This document shows, one piece after another, positions 18,773 through 29,179 of a stretch of DNA of 64,000 nucleotides. The DNA comes from Mycosarcoma maydis (Eukaryota > Basidiomycota > Ustilaginomycetes > Ustilaginales), in the NCBI RefSeq assembly GCF_000328475.2, contig NC_026482.1, positions 434,001 through 498,000 of the forward strand. The letters are read 5' to 3'. The position numbers were made by a program, and so were the translations under genes. How positions within the stretch are numbered: position 1 is the first letter of the stretch; every line of letters starts with the position of its first letter. Below the pieces are notes generated by a model. It was not told the origin of the DNA. It was given only the letters and a program-made list of their open reading frames with translations, and made no database searches.

Positions 18773-20344
18773 ATGCCGCGCAACGACGATGCAGACATCG
18801 ATGCTCTGCCTAACGAGCCGCCGCCGCCGTATGAGCAGTTAGATGCCGCTTCAAATGTGCCGAGCACTGCCACTTCGTCTACTGCAACAGCAGCGAGCCA
18901 TGCGCAAAGCTTGAGCACTGGTACAGGCACTAATGCGAACGTCGATACACCTTCGGTCAGCAATGCACGAAACAATCCCTTCCTGGCACCTGAAGAACAA
19001 ACCACGGGATCAAGTGTAACTGATGCAGCAGCCACGCCTCCGCTTCTAGCCGCAAGTACCAATCCTTTTTCAAGTACAATCTCACCACAACCGACGGGTG
19101 CATCGACGGCATCAACCGTCACGCATGCCGTACCTGCTTCGACAAGCCAACCACCTAGTCTTCCACCACGGACCTACACGGCGCCTCAGAGTCCCACACC
19201 GTCCCAGTCAGGAGCAAATCGTGCTAGCCTAGAATCGCGCCACTCACGATTGTCGTCTATAACATCGCCAGTCTCACCCTCACCCTCGTCCGCCTCTGCA
19301 CCCGCATATGCGCCGCCATCTGGACCTCCACCTTCGTCGCCTGCTACCTCTTCTTATACGGCAAGCCGTCCGAGTCAGCGACCTAACGACTCGTATCGAC
19401 CCACCACCGTCCCTACGCCCGGCCAGCCACTGTTGCGAAAAGGCAAGCTGCTCGTCTATCCTCGCGACTGGCGCGGATGTCCAAAATGCAACGATACCGG
19501 TTACAAGCACGGTGATCCGAACAACCCGCACAAGAGCTGCTGGGATAAGTACGGAAAACCGTACACGCCCGCTATGAGCTATTCGGTGGGACTGAATGGA
19601 GCGACAACTCACTTGCAGAAGCCGTTACCTGTGTTGAGCGGCCCACCGGTGATGGGAGGAGGAGGTCGGCCTAGTCACGGATACATTCCAGGAGGGTATC
19701 CTGGTGCTAGCACTGGAGGATTTGTCGGGGCTGTTCCGGGAGCTCAGGTCTATGGAGGATATCCGGCACACGCGCCACAAGCACACGCACCACCACCGAC
19801 ACCACCACCTTCAGCAATATCAGCTTTGGCTCGACCAGCTGCAACTCCGACCACGCCAACTGTGGACGCCGAGACCGAAGGAGCACGAATGTCGGACGTG
19901 CCACCCAACTATCAAGATGCGAGCAACGTGCATTCCAACGAGCGGTTACCGTCGCAGTACGTGCCTCCGCCTGTACCGCCTCCTGGGCACGCTTCAGCGC
20001 CACTGCCACCGTCGAATCATGCACCGCTCTCCCCCACGCCCGCCCCGGGACCGTACGGCGGCTACGCACCACCACCACCACCAGGCGCATTTGTCGGCGG
20101 CTTCAGCCCTCACCCCGGCACCCCAAACCCGTACGTCTCGATCCAACCCCCGCACGTCCAACAAGCGTGGTACGGCACATACGCACGTCCTCCACCCCCT
20201 AACGCGCTCGTCGTCATGCCTGGCGATCCCAGAATCGGCGGAAGACTCTGCTACGAGTGTGGCGGAAGAGGCATCATCGAAAGCTTCTGGTTGGGCGACG
20301 AAACGTGTTTCCGTTGCTCTGGGTCTGGTCGCATCTTCCGATGA
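18773..20344 (+). CDS. hua1: Hua1-like PPxY adaptor with paired zinc-binding motifs
   Basis: This intronless 523-residue protein starts near a PPPPYE motif. Its long Ser/Thr/Pro-rich region leads into a conserved block (LRKGKLLVYPRDWRGCPKCNDTGYKHGD, here split by position: LLVYP about residue 225, CPKCNDTG about 236). The C-terminus has a matching pair of CxxC motifs (CYECGGRG and CFRCSGSG). This DnaJ-like Cys arrangement at the two ends is characteristic of yeast Hua1. Two PPxY motifs (PPPY and PPNY) would bind WW domains such as those of Rsp5-type ubiquitin ligases, in line with Hua1 being a candidate ligase adaptor at actin patches and endosomes. The function is inferred from the family. 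Confidence 0.85.
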   Translation: MPRNDDADIDALPNEPPPPYEQLDAASNVPSTATSSTATAASHAQSLSTGTGTNANVDTPSVSNARNNPFLAPEEQTTGSSVTDAAATPPLLAASTNPFSSTISPQPTGASTASTVTHAVPASTSQPPSLPPRTYTAPQSPTPSQSGANRASLESRHSRLSSITSPVSPSPSSASAPAYAPPSGPPPSSPATSSYTASRPSQRPNDSYRPTTVPTPGQPLLRKGKLLVYPRDWRGCPKCNDTGYKHGDPNNPHKSCWDKYGKPYTPAMSYSVGLNGATTHLQKPLPVLSGPPVMGGGGRPSHGYIPGGYPGASTGGFVGAVPGAQVYGGYPAHAPQAHAPPPTPPPSAISALARPAATPTTPTVDAETEGARMSDVPPNYQDASNVHSNERLPSQYVPPPVPPPGHASAPLPPSNHAPLSPTPAPGPYGGYAPPPPPGAFVGGFSPHPGTPNPYVSIQPPHVQQAWYGTYARPPPPNALVVMPGDPRIGGRLCYECGGRGIIESFWLGDETCFRCSGSGRIFR

Positions 20345-20627
20345 GCGCAAACCAAAGTCAAAACGAATCAGCTCCGTCAATCGTGAATGCGAGGAAATTG
20401 TGAATGTGAAATTGCGATGAGAGTCTGGAGCCACAATGTTAAGACGGACAATCGTCCGAAAGATAATGCAGATGCGAAAGGAAGGTGCGAATGATAACGG
20501 GGACTGAGTATGCGATGAACCGATTCAACTGAGCCGATGGCAAAGACACATATAGAGGGAGAGAGGTGCAGCGAAACAAGACGTCGAGAGCAGCGCCACC
20601 CAATATGGTATCCCTCTGTCCAACAGC

Positions 20628-21770
20628 CTAACTGGCATGAGCAGGGGTGACTGGAAAACCATAGTCGCTCGCGCCCTGGCTCGGCGACGACTCGTACGCC
20701 GGCGACGGCGCTGCATCGGGCGAGTGGGGTACACCAAATCTACCCAACGACTCGACCGAGCTCAGAAAAGCAAGCTGTTGTGGCGTAGGGCCGCGTTTCG
20801 GATAAGAATACTGCGACCGTACCAAGGTCCAACTCAGGGGCTCTGAAATGTTGCGAGCTGCCAGAGTGGGTCGAGCAGCAGCGTTGGATTGCGCGCGTCT
20901 TCTACGATGCAACACGTGCGACGAGAGTGCAGGTGTAGGTAACGAACTGGATATCGAAGCGATCGTGGGTGCGAGAGGGGTCGAAGCGTGTCGAGCCATG
21001 GTGACGCCGTTTGTGAGTGAAGGGCGGGAAGCAGAGTTGCTGTTGGTGCGGGTGCGGGTGCAGGTGCGATGGCGCAAGTGCAGTTGCTGCGGTACAGAAG
21101 ATGCTGACTGTACTTGATCGAGCGGGTCCGAAATCTCATACCGAGGCGATGGCTCAGTTGCGAAACGCTGGAAGGCAGACAAGGTAGAAGCTTGGCGCGG
21201 CGTTAGCGGCCAATGCAAGGACGATGCAAGCTGCTCAACGTGCTGATCCTCGTACTCATCGTCAGTAGAAGCATGACTAAAGCTGGTAGAAGATGTATGT
21301 TGCTCGGTCTGTTGCACAGCAGCAGTTGCAAGCCGCTGCTGGTCGAGCTGCATAGCTGCCAGTGTGTCTGCTTCTTCTTTCGCCTTGAATAGGATCATTT
21401 CGTCGTCGCCCACCTCATCGGTGTAAGCAGGGACCGGCCAGAAGGAGTGATGATCATGGTCATCTCCGGGATGGCCTTGTCTAGCACGCAACTCGTTACG
21501 ATACGCGAGTCCGGGCGGCTCAAGGTAGTAGGATCGAATGGGAAGGGCGAAAAAGTTGACAAAGGAACGCCACTTGCGTTTCAAGGGGTGACGACGCGCG
21601 TGAACCTCAGGTTGCGGAGGCAGACCAAGCACAAGGTTGGCTGATGACGTTGTCAAAGTACTGACTTGTACGTTTGGCGGTGGAGGTGCAGAAGTGCGGA
21701 GAGACGAGGACACGTAAGTACTTGTTGCGGCGTCCAGCGCCGACCGAGACGTAGGAGCGATCGTGGTCAT
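20628..21770 (-). CDS. Hypothetical Ser/Thr/Ala-rich protein
   Basis: The ATG at 21770 starts a 380-residue protein with no recognised domain. Residues 60 to 90 hold the only compact hydrophobic segment (RKWRSFVNFFALPIRSYYLE-type composition). A Gln-rich and acidic stretch follows (EEADTLAAMQLDQQRLATAAVQQTEQ region), then long Ser/Thr/Arg-rich disorder. The sequence has no signal peptide. The SFVNFFALP segment and a short C-terminal SVESLGRFGVP segment are the parts most likely to be conserved. The gene is convergent with the Hua1-like gene, 283 bp away. Codon use looks like that of its neighbours, so I accept it as a real gene without assigning a function. Confidence 0.65.
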   Translation of the reverse strand: MTTIAPTSRSALDAATSTYVSSSLRTSAPPPPNVQVSTLTTSSANLVLGLPPQPEVHARRHPLKRKWRSFVNFFALPIRSYYLEPPGLAYRNELRARQGHPGDDHDHHSFWPVPAYTDEVGDDEMILFKAKEEADTLAAMQLDQQRLATAAVQQTEQHTSSTSFSHASTDDEYEDQHVEQLASSLHWPLTPRQASTLSAFQRFATEPSPRYEISDPLDQVQSASSVPQQLHLRHRTCTRTRTNSNSASRPSLTNGVTMARHASTPLAPTIASISSSLPTPALSSHVLHRRRRAQSNAAARPTLAARNISEPLSWTLVRSQYSYPKRGPTPQQLAFLSSVESLGRFGVPHSPDAAPSPAYESSPSQGASDYGFPVTPAHAS

Positions 21771-22794
21771 CGTGTGTGTCAGGGAGGAGGTGCTTAGAAG
21801 CGATTTTGATGCCGAGGCGCTCGGAGCATCTAGAAACTGATATCAGGCGCAACACTGGTGAAAGAAGACATATATGCAGCGCAATTGAGTTTGCCAACGA
21901 TCCGAGTTCTGTGTAGCCCAGCAATCACAAATGTTGTGGCTTCCCGATGGCGCTAAGGATTGTTGAAAGTGGATGTTGGCGGCGACCGAGGCGTAGCGGA
22001 AAGTTGGGCGAGAAAGCAAGCACCAAGGATGGTGACAAGATCAAATCTATAAAGGCAAAGGACGCCTGGGCCAACGTCGAACGAGGAAGGCGTTTGGGAG
22101 GCAAGACAGGCTAGAAACGCACCCCGAGAACAGTCACGAGTCGTGAGTGGCTGAAAGCAGAGCGCGAGAAGAAGACGTCGACTGGCACAGAGCGCTCAGC
22201 TGGATTTCTTGGATTCTTGGATTCTTGGTTTCCACACCGACCATCAGGGTCCAGCGGTGAGCCAAATTCCGCGCCCCAGTGCATCAGTCTTGTCTCCCGC
22301 TATAGCCTAGCCTAAGTCACGAGTGGTGAGTGCAGTCGCCGCGATAAGCTTTTCCTTTGTTGTCCCTTTCCCAACCCGGAGCTTGAGATTAGCAAGCGGT
22401 AATGTGCCACATTTGTGATTCACAGTCTCAAATCACAATCACAAAATTGCTACGTTGTCACAAAGCGAACTTCAAGCCATACTTCGACCGACTCTTGACC
22501 AGATTTCACAGACCAACAATCGTCAATCACGAATCACAAAATCACCAAGAGGCAAGCAAGGCACGAGCGAGGGTGTGAAGTGTGGCCAATTCAGGCTGCA
22601 GGTCAAAGCGTTTGCTTGCTCAAGCTTGACTCACAACTTGCCCAGCTTCACAAATCACGAATCACGAAACCGTATCTCTGATTGGTTCTATTCGTGATTG
22701 TTACATGGACTCGCATATGGCAGCAGAACAGCTGTGCGGCCTGCGGGGAAGCTGTCAGTCTAAGAACGCCCATTCCAACAGTCAGTCCGCCCTT

Positions 22795-22843
22795 CCACGA
22801 TCCACGATCCTTGGTCCGTGATCCACGATCCGTGATGCGTGGA
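22795..22843. repeat. Heptamer array with alternating CACG and CGTG cores
   Basis: Seven 7-bp units run in phase: CCACGAT twice, CCTTGGT, CCGTGAT, CCACGAT, CCGTGAT and GCGTGGA. The core switches between CACG and CGTG without a change in the flanking bases or the 7-bp register. Confidence 0.9.
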
Positions 22844-22895
22844 CGCACGTCGTGAACCCAGAAGACACCAAGAACCCACTTTGGTTCAATCACGA

Positions 22896-22930
22896 ATCGT
22901 GAATCGTGAATCGTGAATCGTGCGTGGTGA
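22896..22930. repeat. Heptamer array, five units
   Basis: Three perfect ATCGTGA units are followed by ATCGTGC and GTGGTGA. An ATCACGA unit lies immediately upstream (22889-22895) in register, so the array again includes a core flip. Confidence 0.92.
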
Positions 22931-24193
22931 ATCCGGCAAATCTAAATTAAACTACAGGGACCTCGCTCGCAGCTTGATGCGCTAAGTTAAGTTAAATTAA
23001 CCCTCAACGATTCATTCACGATTCACGATATTCGTGATTTCGCAATTTCTTCATAAGATCACATCCCTAAACAGGACCCGATTCAAGCTTTGTGTGTTGG
23101 TATCGACCCCTGATCTAATCTTAGCAACTACCCGATCGGAGATTGATTTAAAAATATGCTACGAGAGCGTCGCCTCTAAATTTTATTAACAGATTTAAAA
23201 ATCGTGAATATCTGTTCCTTCCGTTCTCGTTTCATTTAGCCTACCTTCGCGGCGCCTCTTTTGACGTTTCTGAGCTGACTTTGATTGACGATTCATTTGT
23301 GATTGATTCCGCAATCATTTCATCATAGCTGTACACTCTCAACACCCGACATTCTTGACTTGCTCCTTGTGAGTTGACATTGCCAGACCAAAGCCGACGC
23401 GTAGCTCAGTCACGAGTGGTGTCAAGTGGGTCGTAGTCCAGATTTCTCGATGCAAGAACGATGCCGAAATACCAGCCGTTCATGCTTGGGTGTATGTGGC
23501 TGTCCAACTAAGCGAGCTGCGAACTCAAGAACGTGCTCACCATTCCGTATTGCTACGCGCTTGAATTCATACTACAATAATCGTGCTGTAGTGAAGCACG
23601 AATCGTGAAAAAGAGATTCCTTAGACCCTTGATCATTCACGATATTGTTATGTACTGCCTACGGCTCACCATGACCTTTCTAGCTTCATCTCTCCGTGAA
23701 GATGTGCCATCAAGCTGGCGCAACGTGCTTGCTCTTCGCGCCGTTCTTCTCGACAGACTTGGAGCTTCACAGGCGCACGCTTTCGATCCGTCATACACGT
23801 GCATCTCGTTTGTCGCTAGATCATTGCCGCATTTTTACCGAGATGCCTCCGTTGCGCGGTCCTGACAAAGCCGGACAACCCCATTGGAAGAGGAGAGGAA
23901 TAGGTGCTAAGCCGCCGCGCTAGTACTAGGCTCTGTACATAGTATTGCCGTCTCTCGCCGCCGCATCAAAACGGATCCTCACTCCAAGATCGTCCTCACT
24001 GTGCTCGCGAAAAGCATTTGGCCAGAATGTCACCAACCTCTTGCTGCTGCCGGCGGGCCGTCTCATCACCTGCGATCTTGCATCGAACCGGTCTCACCTA
24101 AGAAATTTTTATATAGATCCTTCCACAATCTTGTGCTTGGCAATCATGATGCTCAACCCCTCTCCTTCCCCCAGTGCTTCCTTCTTGTCAACA

Positions 24194-25753
24194 ATGAAGC
24201 GCTCCACCCTTTCTTCCGTGCTGGCGCTCTTCGCCGCTGCCACTGCCACCTTGGCGTACGAATACCCCCACGTCCCCGCAGACAAGACTACTCCGTCCCA
24301 GATCCGTCTTTCCTTCAAATCTCTCAACGCCGTCTCTGTCGCCTGGAACACCTATGAAAAGATCAACAAGCCATGCGTTGCCTACGGTACATCGGCGTCC
24401 AATCTCAACAAACGTGCCTGCTCGTCTACCTCGGAAACCTATCCAACCTCTCGCACATGGTTCAACAATGTCATTCTCGACAATCTCGCTCCTAGTACCA
24501 CCTACTTCTACAGCATCGACTCGTCCAACTCGAGCACTCAGTCATTCAAGAGCGCACGCAGGCCCGGTGACACTTCGCCCTTTGCTTGCAACGCTGTCAT
24601 CGACATGGGCGTCTATGGTCTCGACGGCTACACAACCACCAAGAAGCGAGACATCCCCTTTATTCCTCCCAGTTTAACGCATTCGACCATCGATCAGCTT
24701 GCGCAGAGTGTCGATCTGTACGACTTTGTCATCCATCCGGGAGACTTTGCCTATGCTGATGACTGGTTCTTGCGTCCTCAGAACCTGCTGAATGGGAAAG
24801 ATGCCTATGCTGCCATCACCGAGCTCTTTTTCAATCAGTTGAGTTCCATCTCGTCAGTCAAGCCCTACATGGCGGGCCCGGGAAACCACGAAGCTGCCTG
24901 CCAGGAAGTCCTTTACTACCAGGGTGCTTGCCCTGAGGGTCAGTATAACTTTACCGATTTCTCTCACAGATTCGCTCCTAACATGCCCACCACATTTGTC
25001 TCGCAGAGCAAGGTCTCAGCTGCCAAGGCCAGCGCTACACTGGCTCGAAGCTTGGCCCTTCCACCCTTCTGGTACTCGTTCGACTACGGTATGGTTCACT
25101 TCATCTCCATCGACACCGAGACCGACTTTCCCTCGGCCCCGGACACGCCGAAACTCGGTGCGGGTCCCTATGGCCGCGCCAACCAACAGCTGGACTTCCT
25201 CAAGGCCGATCTTGCCTCGGTCGACCGCAAGGTTACCCCCTGGGTGGTTGCGATGGGCCATCGACCTTGGTATAGCACTGGTGGAAATGACAACATTTGC
25301 TCGGAATGTCAGGCTGCTTTTGAGGATCTGTTCTACCAGTACGGCGTTGATCTCTTTGTCGCAGGTCACGTTCACAACCTCCAACGTCACCAGCCCATCT
25401 ACAAGGGAACCGTCGACGCTGCCAACTTGAACGATCCCAAAGCTCCCTGGTACATTGTCGCCGGTGCAGCAGGTAATATTGAGGGCCTCGAGGGCTTCAA
25501 CACTCAACCCTCTTACACCGTTTTCGCAGACAACGTCCACAACGGCTATGCTCGTCTCACTTTCCAGGATGTCAATCACTTGAAAGTCGAGATGATTCAC
25601 TCGACTGACGGAGGCGTGCTCGACTCGGCTATCCTTTACAAGAAGCACGCCGACCAATTTGTAAGACAGCCGCTCCCTGCCTCCACCAAAAAGAGATCCT
25701 TGCTCAACTCACTGTTCAACATCGGTGGAAGCTCGATTCGGCGCGATGTATGA
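24194..25753 (+). CDS. Secreted purple-acid-type phosphatase (metallophosphoesterase)
   Basis: The ATG at 24194 opens with a standard signal peptide (MKRSTLSSVLALFAAATATLA) and gives 519 residues; an in-frame ATG at 24146 would add 16 residues. A TATATAG element near 24109 suits the downstream start. An N-terminal fibronectin-like domain (SAWNTYE-type strand, LAPSTTYFY) is followed by the metallophosphoesterase core. The five metal-binding motifs appear in order: DMG, GDFAYADDW, GNHE, MGHRPWYSTG and AGHVHNLQRH. The enzyme should hydrolyse phosphate monoesters outside the cell or in the secretory pathway. The C-terminus ends in a basic Ser-rich tail with KKR and RR sites. It is intronless and of normal length. 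Confidence 0.92.
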   Translation: MKRSTLSSVLALFAAATATLAYEYPHVPADKTTPSQIRLSFKSLNAVSVAWNTYEKINKPCVAYGTSASNLNKRACSSTSETYPTSRTWFNNVILDNLAPSTTYFYSIDSSNSSTQSFKSARRPGDTSPFACNAVIDMGVYGLDGYTTTKKRDIPFIPPSLTHSTIDQLAQSVDLYDFVIHPGDFAYADDWFLRPQNLLNGKDAYAAITELFFNQLSSISSVKPYMAGPGNHEAACQEVLYYQGACPEGQYNFTDFSHRFAPNMPTTFVSQSKVSAAKASATLARSLALPPFWYSFDYGMVHFISIDTETDFPSAPDTPKLGAGPYGRANQQLDFLKADLASVDRKVTPWVVAMGHRPWYSTGGNDNICSECQAAFEDLFYQYGVDLFVAGHVHNLQRHQPIYKGTVDAANLNDPKAPWYIVAGAAGNIEGLEGFNTQPSYTVFADNVHNGYARLTFQDVNHLKVEMIHSTDGGVLDSAILYKKHADQFVRQPLPASTKKRSLLNSLFNIGGSSIRRDV

Positions 25754-26210
25754 TTTGGTTTCTATAGATTTCCCACTAGAAAGCAGTCCATTTGGTGCAA
25801 TGCGTTCTGTGATGCTGTGAATGCTTTTGTACTGCAACTCACGACTGTCTGTGCGGGTGCGTGAGGATCTTTTCAGCTTTGAGCTTAGAAGATAAGGTGG
25901 AAACAACCGAGTTCAGAGGGTCGATTATGGATTTGATTTGTGACGCAGCCGATTTTGCGTTGGAGCGCACGTTGACGTTGCCGATACCGATGCACACCTC
26001 CACTCGTTAATCTGTGCTCTGCGCTTTGTTCTGTTCGCTTTCTTCCGAAAACTCGCCGATCTTTCAAGGTAGTCTCTGCTGGTGCTGTCTGACCTGCTCT
26101 TTCACCATCATCACCTCAAATCAGCCAGAGCTGATGTCTCGAGCTGTTATGCTTCCTTGATACTCAACCGAGGCGCCCATTACGCCGCCTCAGACCGCTC
26201 CCCATAGGCA
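25754..26210. other. Short intergenic region
   Basis: The 457-bp gap between the phosphatase and the RNase III-fold gene shows no coding frame and no heptamer array. It should contain the phosphatase terminator and the promoter of the next gene; no clear TATA box is seen. Confidence 0.4.
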
Positions 26211-28379
26211 ATGTCTTTGCTACGTCACACATCAGTGGCGGTACGCCTGTCCAGCCGCACACCGCTATCGCCGACACCTCGAGCGGCAACGCCAGCCAGG
26301 TTGATTGCTTCTTCTAGCACTAAAAGGGAACAACTGCAAGCATGTAAGACACACAACCACCAAGAGCCTCCTCAATCGGCAGTGTTGTCAGAAGAGCCGC
26401 AAAAGCTAGGCAAAAGAGCGCGCAAGGCGCTCAAGGCAAGAGAGAGACAAGAGCAAGGAAGCATAGCAAAAGCGGCCAAAGAAAGTGCTCGATCAGAAGC
26501 ACTCGAGATGGAATCGGCACGCTTGAATCAGCAAGGCGATACCATCGCGGTTCATGTAAAACCAGTGCTCAAAGTCAAGCATGTAATGAATGCGGCAGAG
26601 CATACAATGCCCGAAACAGCAACGCAGGACAAGGAGCTGGAGTTGAGGAGAGTGAAGATGGAAACCCAATATCATGGTGATCCTACGACTCGCTGGAGTG
26701 GGTCACTGTTCCGCAGTCATATATCATCACTTCTCTCTGGCTTTGGCACATCACCGAGTACGAGGCCTTTGCAAGAGAATGATTTGCCAACTGCGTCTTC
26801 CGCAACCGTCCCTTGGGCAAGCTTGGATTCGACATCAAAGGACTCAGATACAAACAGATCCGATATAGACAACAGTTCAACAAGCTCGCGCTTCAGGAAA
26901 GACATGCCCTCGTCATCAACGTCCATGTCCAAGTCCGAGCGCATGGAGTCGCAGGCACGCGTTATCTTTCATGCCATTCGCGAAGCGCGAGAACGTGGCA
27001 TGGTTGACGAAGACGAATCTTTCTTCTACCCGTACCCTGAGGGCGTGCCACCCAAGGATCTCGACGGCAAAGATACGGTATGGCTCAATCTCGGCCCAGA
27101 CCCTGAAGCTTGGGGACGGGAGCTGCCTCAGGTCAAGGACAAATGGCTCGAAGTTCTTTCTCTCGGTCTTGCAAAGGAGATAAACGATCAGGCTTCCACC
27201 CCTAGCTCGGCACCATTCGAGGATGCCGATGGAGGACAAGAAGGGGAAGAGCAGCACCCAAGAGAAGACCAAATCGCATTCAACGATCTAGTCGAAGATT
27301 ACGACCTAGAGGATCACGAGCGATTGGAGCAACTAGGCGATTCTATTGTTAACATGTCTTCTCGGCTGCTAGCCTACCTCTCCTACCCAGATGTCAACGA
27401 AGGATCATTGACGAGACTGTCCAACTACCCAACGCAGAACAACTTCCTTGCGCTACTGTTTCGCGAGTGTGGACTAGCTGCTCGGCGAGATGAGCTTTGC
27501 CGCGAGCTTCGCGGCCAACACGGACACGATGACGACGCCAGCACCACTCAGAAGCAAGCATGCAGGAAATGCACGCGCACACGACAGACCGACGAAGAAA
27601 TGGCGCAATTGCCACTACTGATCAAGCGCGATGCAGATATGTTTGAAGCGTACGCTGCGGCGGTGTTTCTCAGCCACGGCAACGATTTCAATGTGGTCCA
27701 CAATTGGCTCTGTCATCTGTTCAGACCGTTCCAAGACCAAGCATATCGGTTCATGGTTCAGCGAAGTGAGGCACTCGCAAGGATGCAGGCGAATCGTGCA
27801 GCAGCAGCTGCTGCTTCCGCTGCTGAAGCTTCTTTGGCGCTGCGTAGCAGAAACAGTATCGCAGGTTCACCGACCAACCTGGCAGCAGATGGTTTAGGCC
27901 TCAATTCCGCCACCATCGACCCGTCCTCCGTACGCTTCTCATCGCTTTTTCCCGACTTTTCTCGTGGATCCGAGAAAAAATCTGCCATCCCGGCCTACGC
28001 ACTCGCCAACACTGACCAAGCCTTCATCACGGATGAATTCCTCACTGTCGCCGCGCGCGCGCGCCGTCAGCGCGAAGAACGTCTTCGAGAAGAACTCCGT
28101 CTGCAAGACCAGCAAGAACTCATGAAGATGGGTTGGTTTCGTAAAGGTTTCCTCAACTTACGCACTGGTTTCCGCCAGTACGTGATGGGCAAAGATATGG
28201 TCAAGGAGCAAGAAGCGAGATTGAAGCGCAAGATAAACGAACAGAGAGGAATGAGTGAAAAGAATCGACAGAGGCTCAGAGCGCGAGAGAGAAGCGAAGC
28301 TGGTGTGTCGGTCAAAAGTACAGCAAGTAAGATGAAGGAGAAGATCTTCGAGGCCAATGCGAATCAGGAGAATCAGTGA
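26211..28379 (+). CDS. Mitochondrial-type protein with an RNase III domain
   Basis: This intronless 722-residue protein begins with an Arg/Ser-rich, acid-free presequence typical of mitochondrial import. An RNase III fold lies at about residues 355-510. The signature HERLEQLGDSIVN supplies E370, E373 and D377, and DADMFEAYAAAVFL supplies D476 and E479. These match the E-x2-E-x3-D and D-x2-E acidic set of catalytic RNase III enzymes. Compared with bacterial RNase III, about 30 extra residues with a CRKC motif are inserted between the two halves. No double-stranded RNA-binding domain is visible. A charged, helical C-terminal region follows. Likely relatives are fungal mitoribosomal proteins mL44/mL57 or a mitochondrial processing nuclease; which one is open. 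Confidence 0.75.
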   Translation: MSLLRHTSVAVRLSSRTPLSPTPRAATPARLIASSSTKREQLQACKTHNHQEPPQSAVLSEEPQKLGKRARKALKARERQEQGSIAKAAKESARSEALEMESARLNQQGDTIAVHVKPVLKVKHVMNAAEHTMPETATQDKELELRRVKMETQYHGDPTTRWSGSLFRSHISSLLSGFGTSPSTRPLQENDLPTASSATVPWASLDSTSKDSDTNRSDIDNSSTSSRFRKDMPSSSTSMSKSERMESQARVIFHAIREARERGMVDEDESFFYPYPEGVPPKDLDGKDTVWLNLGPDPEAWGRELPQVKDKWLEVLSLGLAKEINDQASTPSSAPFEDADGGQEGEEQHPREDQIAFNDLVEDYDLEDHERLEQLGDSIVNMSSRLLAYLSYPDVNEGSLTRLSNYPTQNNFLALLFRECGLAARRDELCRELRGQHGHDDDASTTQKQACRKCTRTRQTDEEMAQLPLLIKRDADMFEAYAAAVFLSHGNDFNVVHNWLCHLFRPFQDQAYRFMVQRSEALARMQANRAAAAAASAAEASLALRSRNSIAGSPTNLAADGLGLNSATIDPSSVRFSSLFPDFSRGSEKKSAIPAYALANTDQAFITDEFLTVAARARRQREERLREELRLQDQQELMKMGWFRKGFLNLRTGFRQYVMGKDMVKEQEARLKRKINEQRGMSEKNRQRLRARERSEAGVSVKSTASKMKEKIFEANANQENQ

Positions 28380-29179
28380 AGAAGATCGCAATGTAAAGTA
28401 AAAGGCACTTTGCTGTCTTGCAGATGAATTGCTGTTGATCAGACCCGGTATGAGGATAAGCGAGTGCGTTGAGAGTTTGAGACAGTGCCATTCGAGCCAG
28501 TCAACGAATCGATCAGAAACGTTGGAGCTTATAACTTTGGAGCATATTAGCATTGCCTTGCGGTTGGCTTTGTCGACAAGGTCACACAGGCTTCCCATCA
28601 AGTGCTCACCGGCGCTCTCTTTCAAAACAAGTAGGTCGCGCACTTTGCCCGCTCAAAATAACAGAGTGGGTTGTCCTCGTATAGAACCCAGTCGGCCCAG
28701 AGACAGGCTTGAATAGGTGTGATTGCTGCGGCAGGCCAAACCACACATGCTTGCCGTGTTTGAATCGGCGCGATTGGCTGCAAATATTTATCATAGCTGG
28801 AGGATCTCAAGAGAGCGACGAATGGGGAACGAGCGAGACAGCAATCGCTACGACTCGTGTTGACAAACCTCGAGAAAGTAAAGACCGCCAAATCCGAATC
28901 ATGGCGCAATCGTGAACGCAAACACGAGGAACGGGGATTTTTAACCGGCTATCGGCCTGGGGTAATTAGGAGCGGGGCAGCGTCTTACACGTCGTGAGTC
29001 AATTTCCCTGCGAATCGTGAATCCTCCCCGCATTAAGAGCACTTCGGAAAAGATCAACCAGGCGCGAGCATCTTGTTGCTCTGTAGACTCGGCCTCCTCC
29101 CTCCTTTCTCCACAGCACGTCGTCGGTCACGCTTCACGCTCTTGCTCACTACGATCACTGTATTCTCATCTCATTCAAC
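28380..29179. other. Intergenic region between RNase III-fold and HIBADH genes
   Basis: The 800-bp gap holds two weak heptamer copies (about 28909 and 29012-29024) and a GTCGTGAGT decamer near 28992. No open frame has coding features. The HIBADH promoter should lie in the last few hundred bases, which are CT-rich. Confidence 0.45.

Larger units (their letters stand above)
21771..24193. other. 2.4-kb repeat-rich intergenic region
   Basis: This is the densest repeat region in the window. It contains the arrays at 22795-22843 and 22896-22930, plus heptamer copies at about 22135-22150, 22418-22445, 22522-22540, 22650-22668, 22690, 23010-23042, 23203, 23286-23310, 23588-23602 and 23634. Several AGTCACGAGT/AGTCGTGAGT decamers are present too, along with an imperfect ATTCTTGG repeat (about 22206-22230). 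AT-rich stretches occur near 22940-23000 and 23150-23210. No open frame here looks coding. A TATATAG element near 24109 is the likely phosphatase promoter. Confidence 0.55.
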
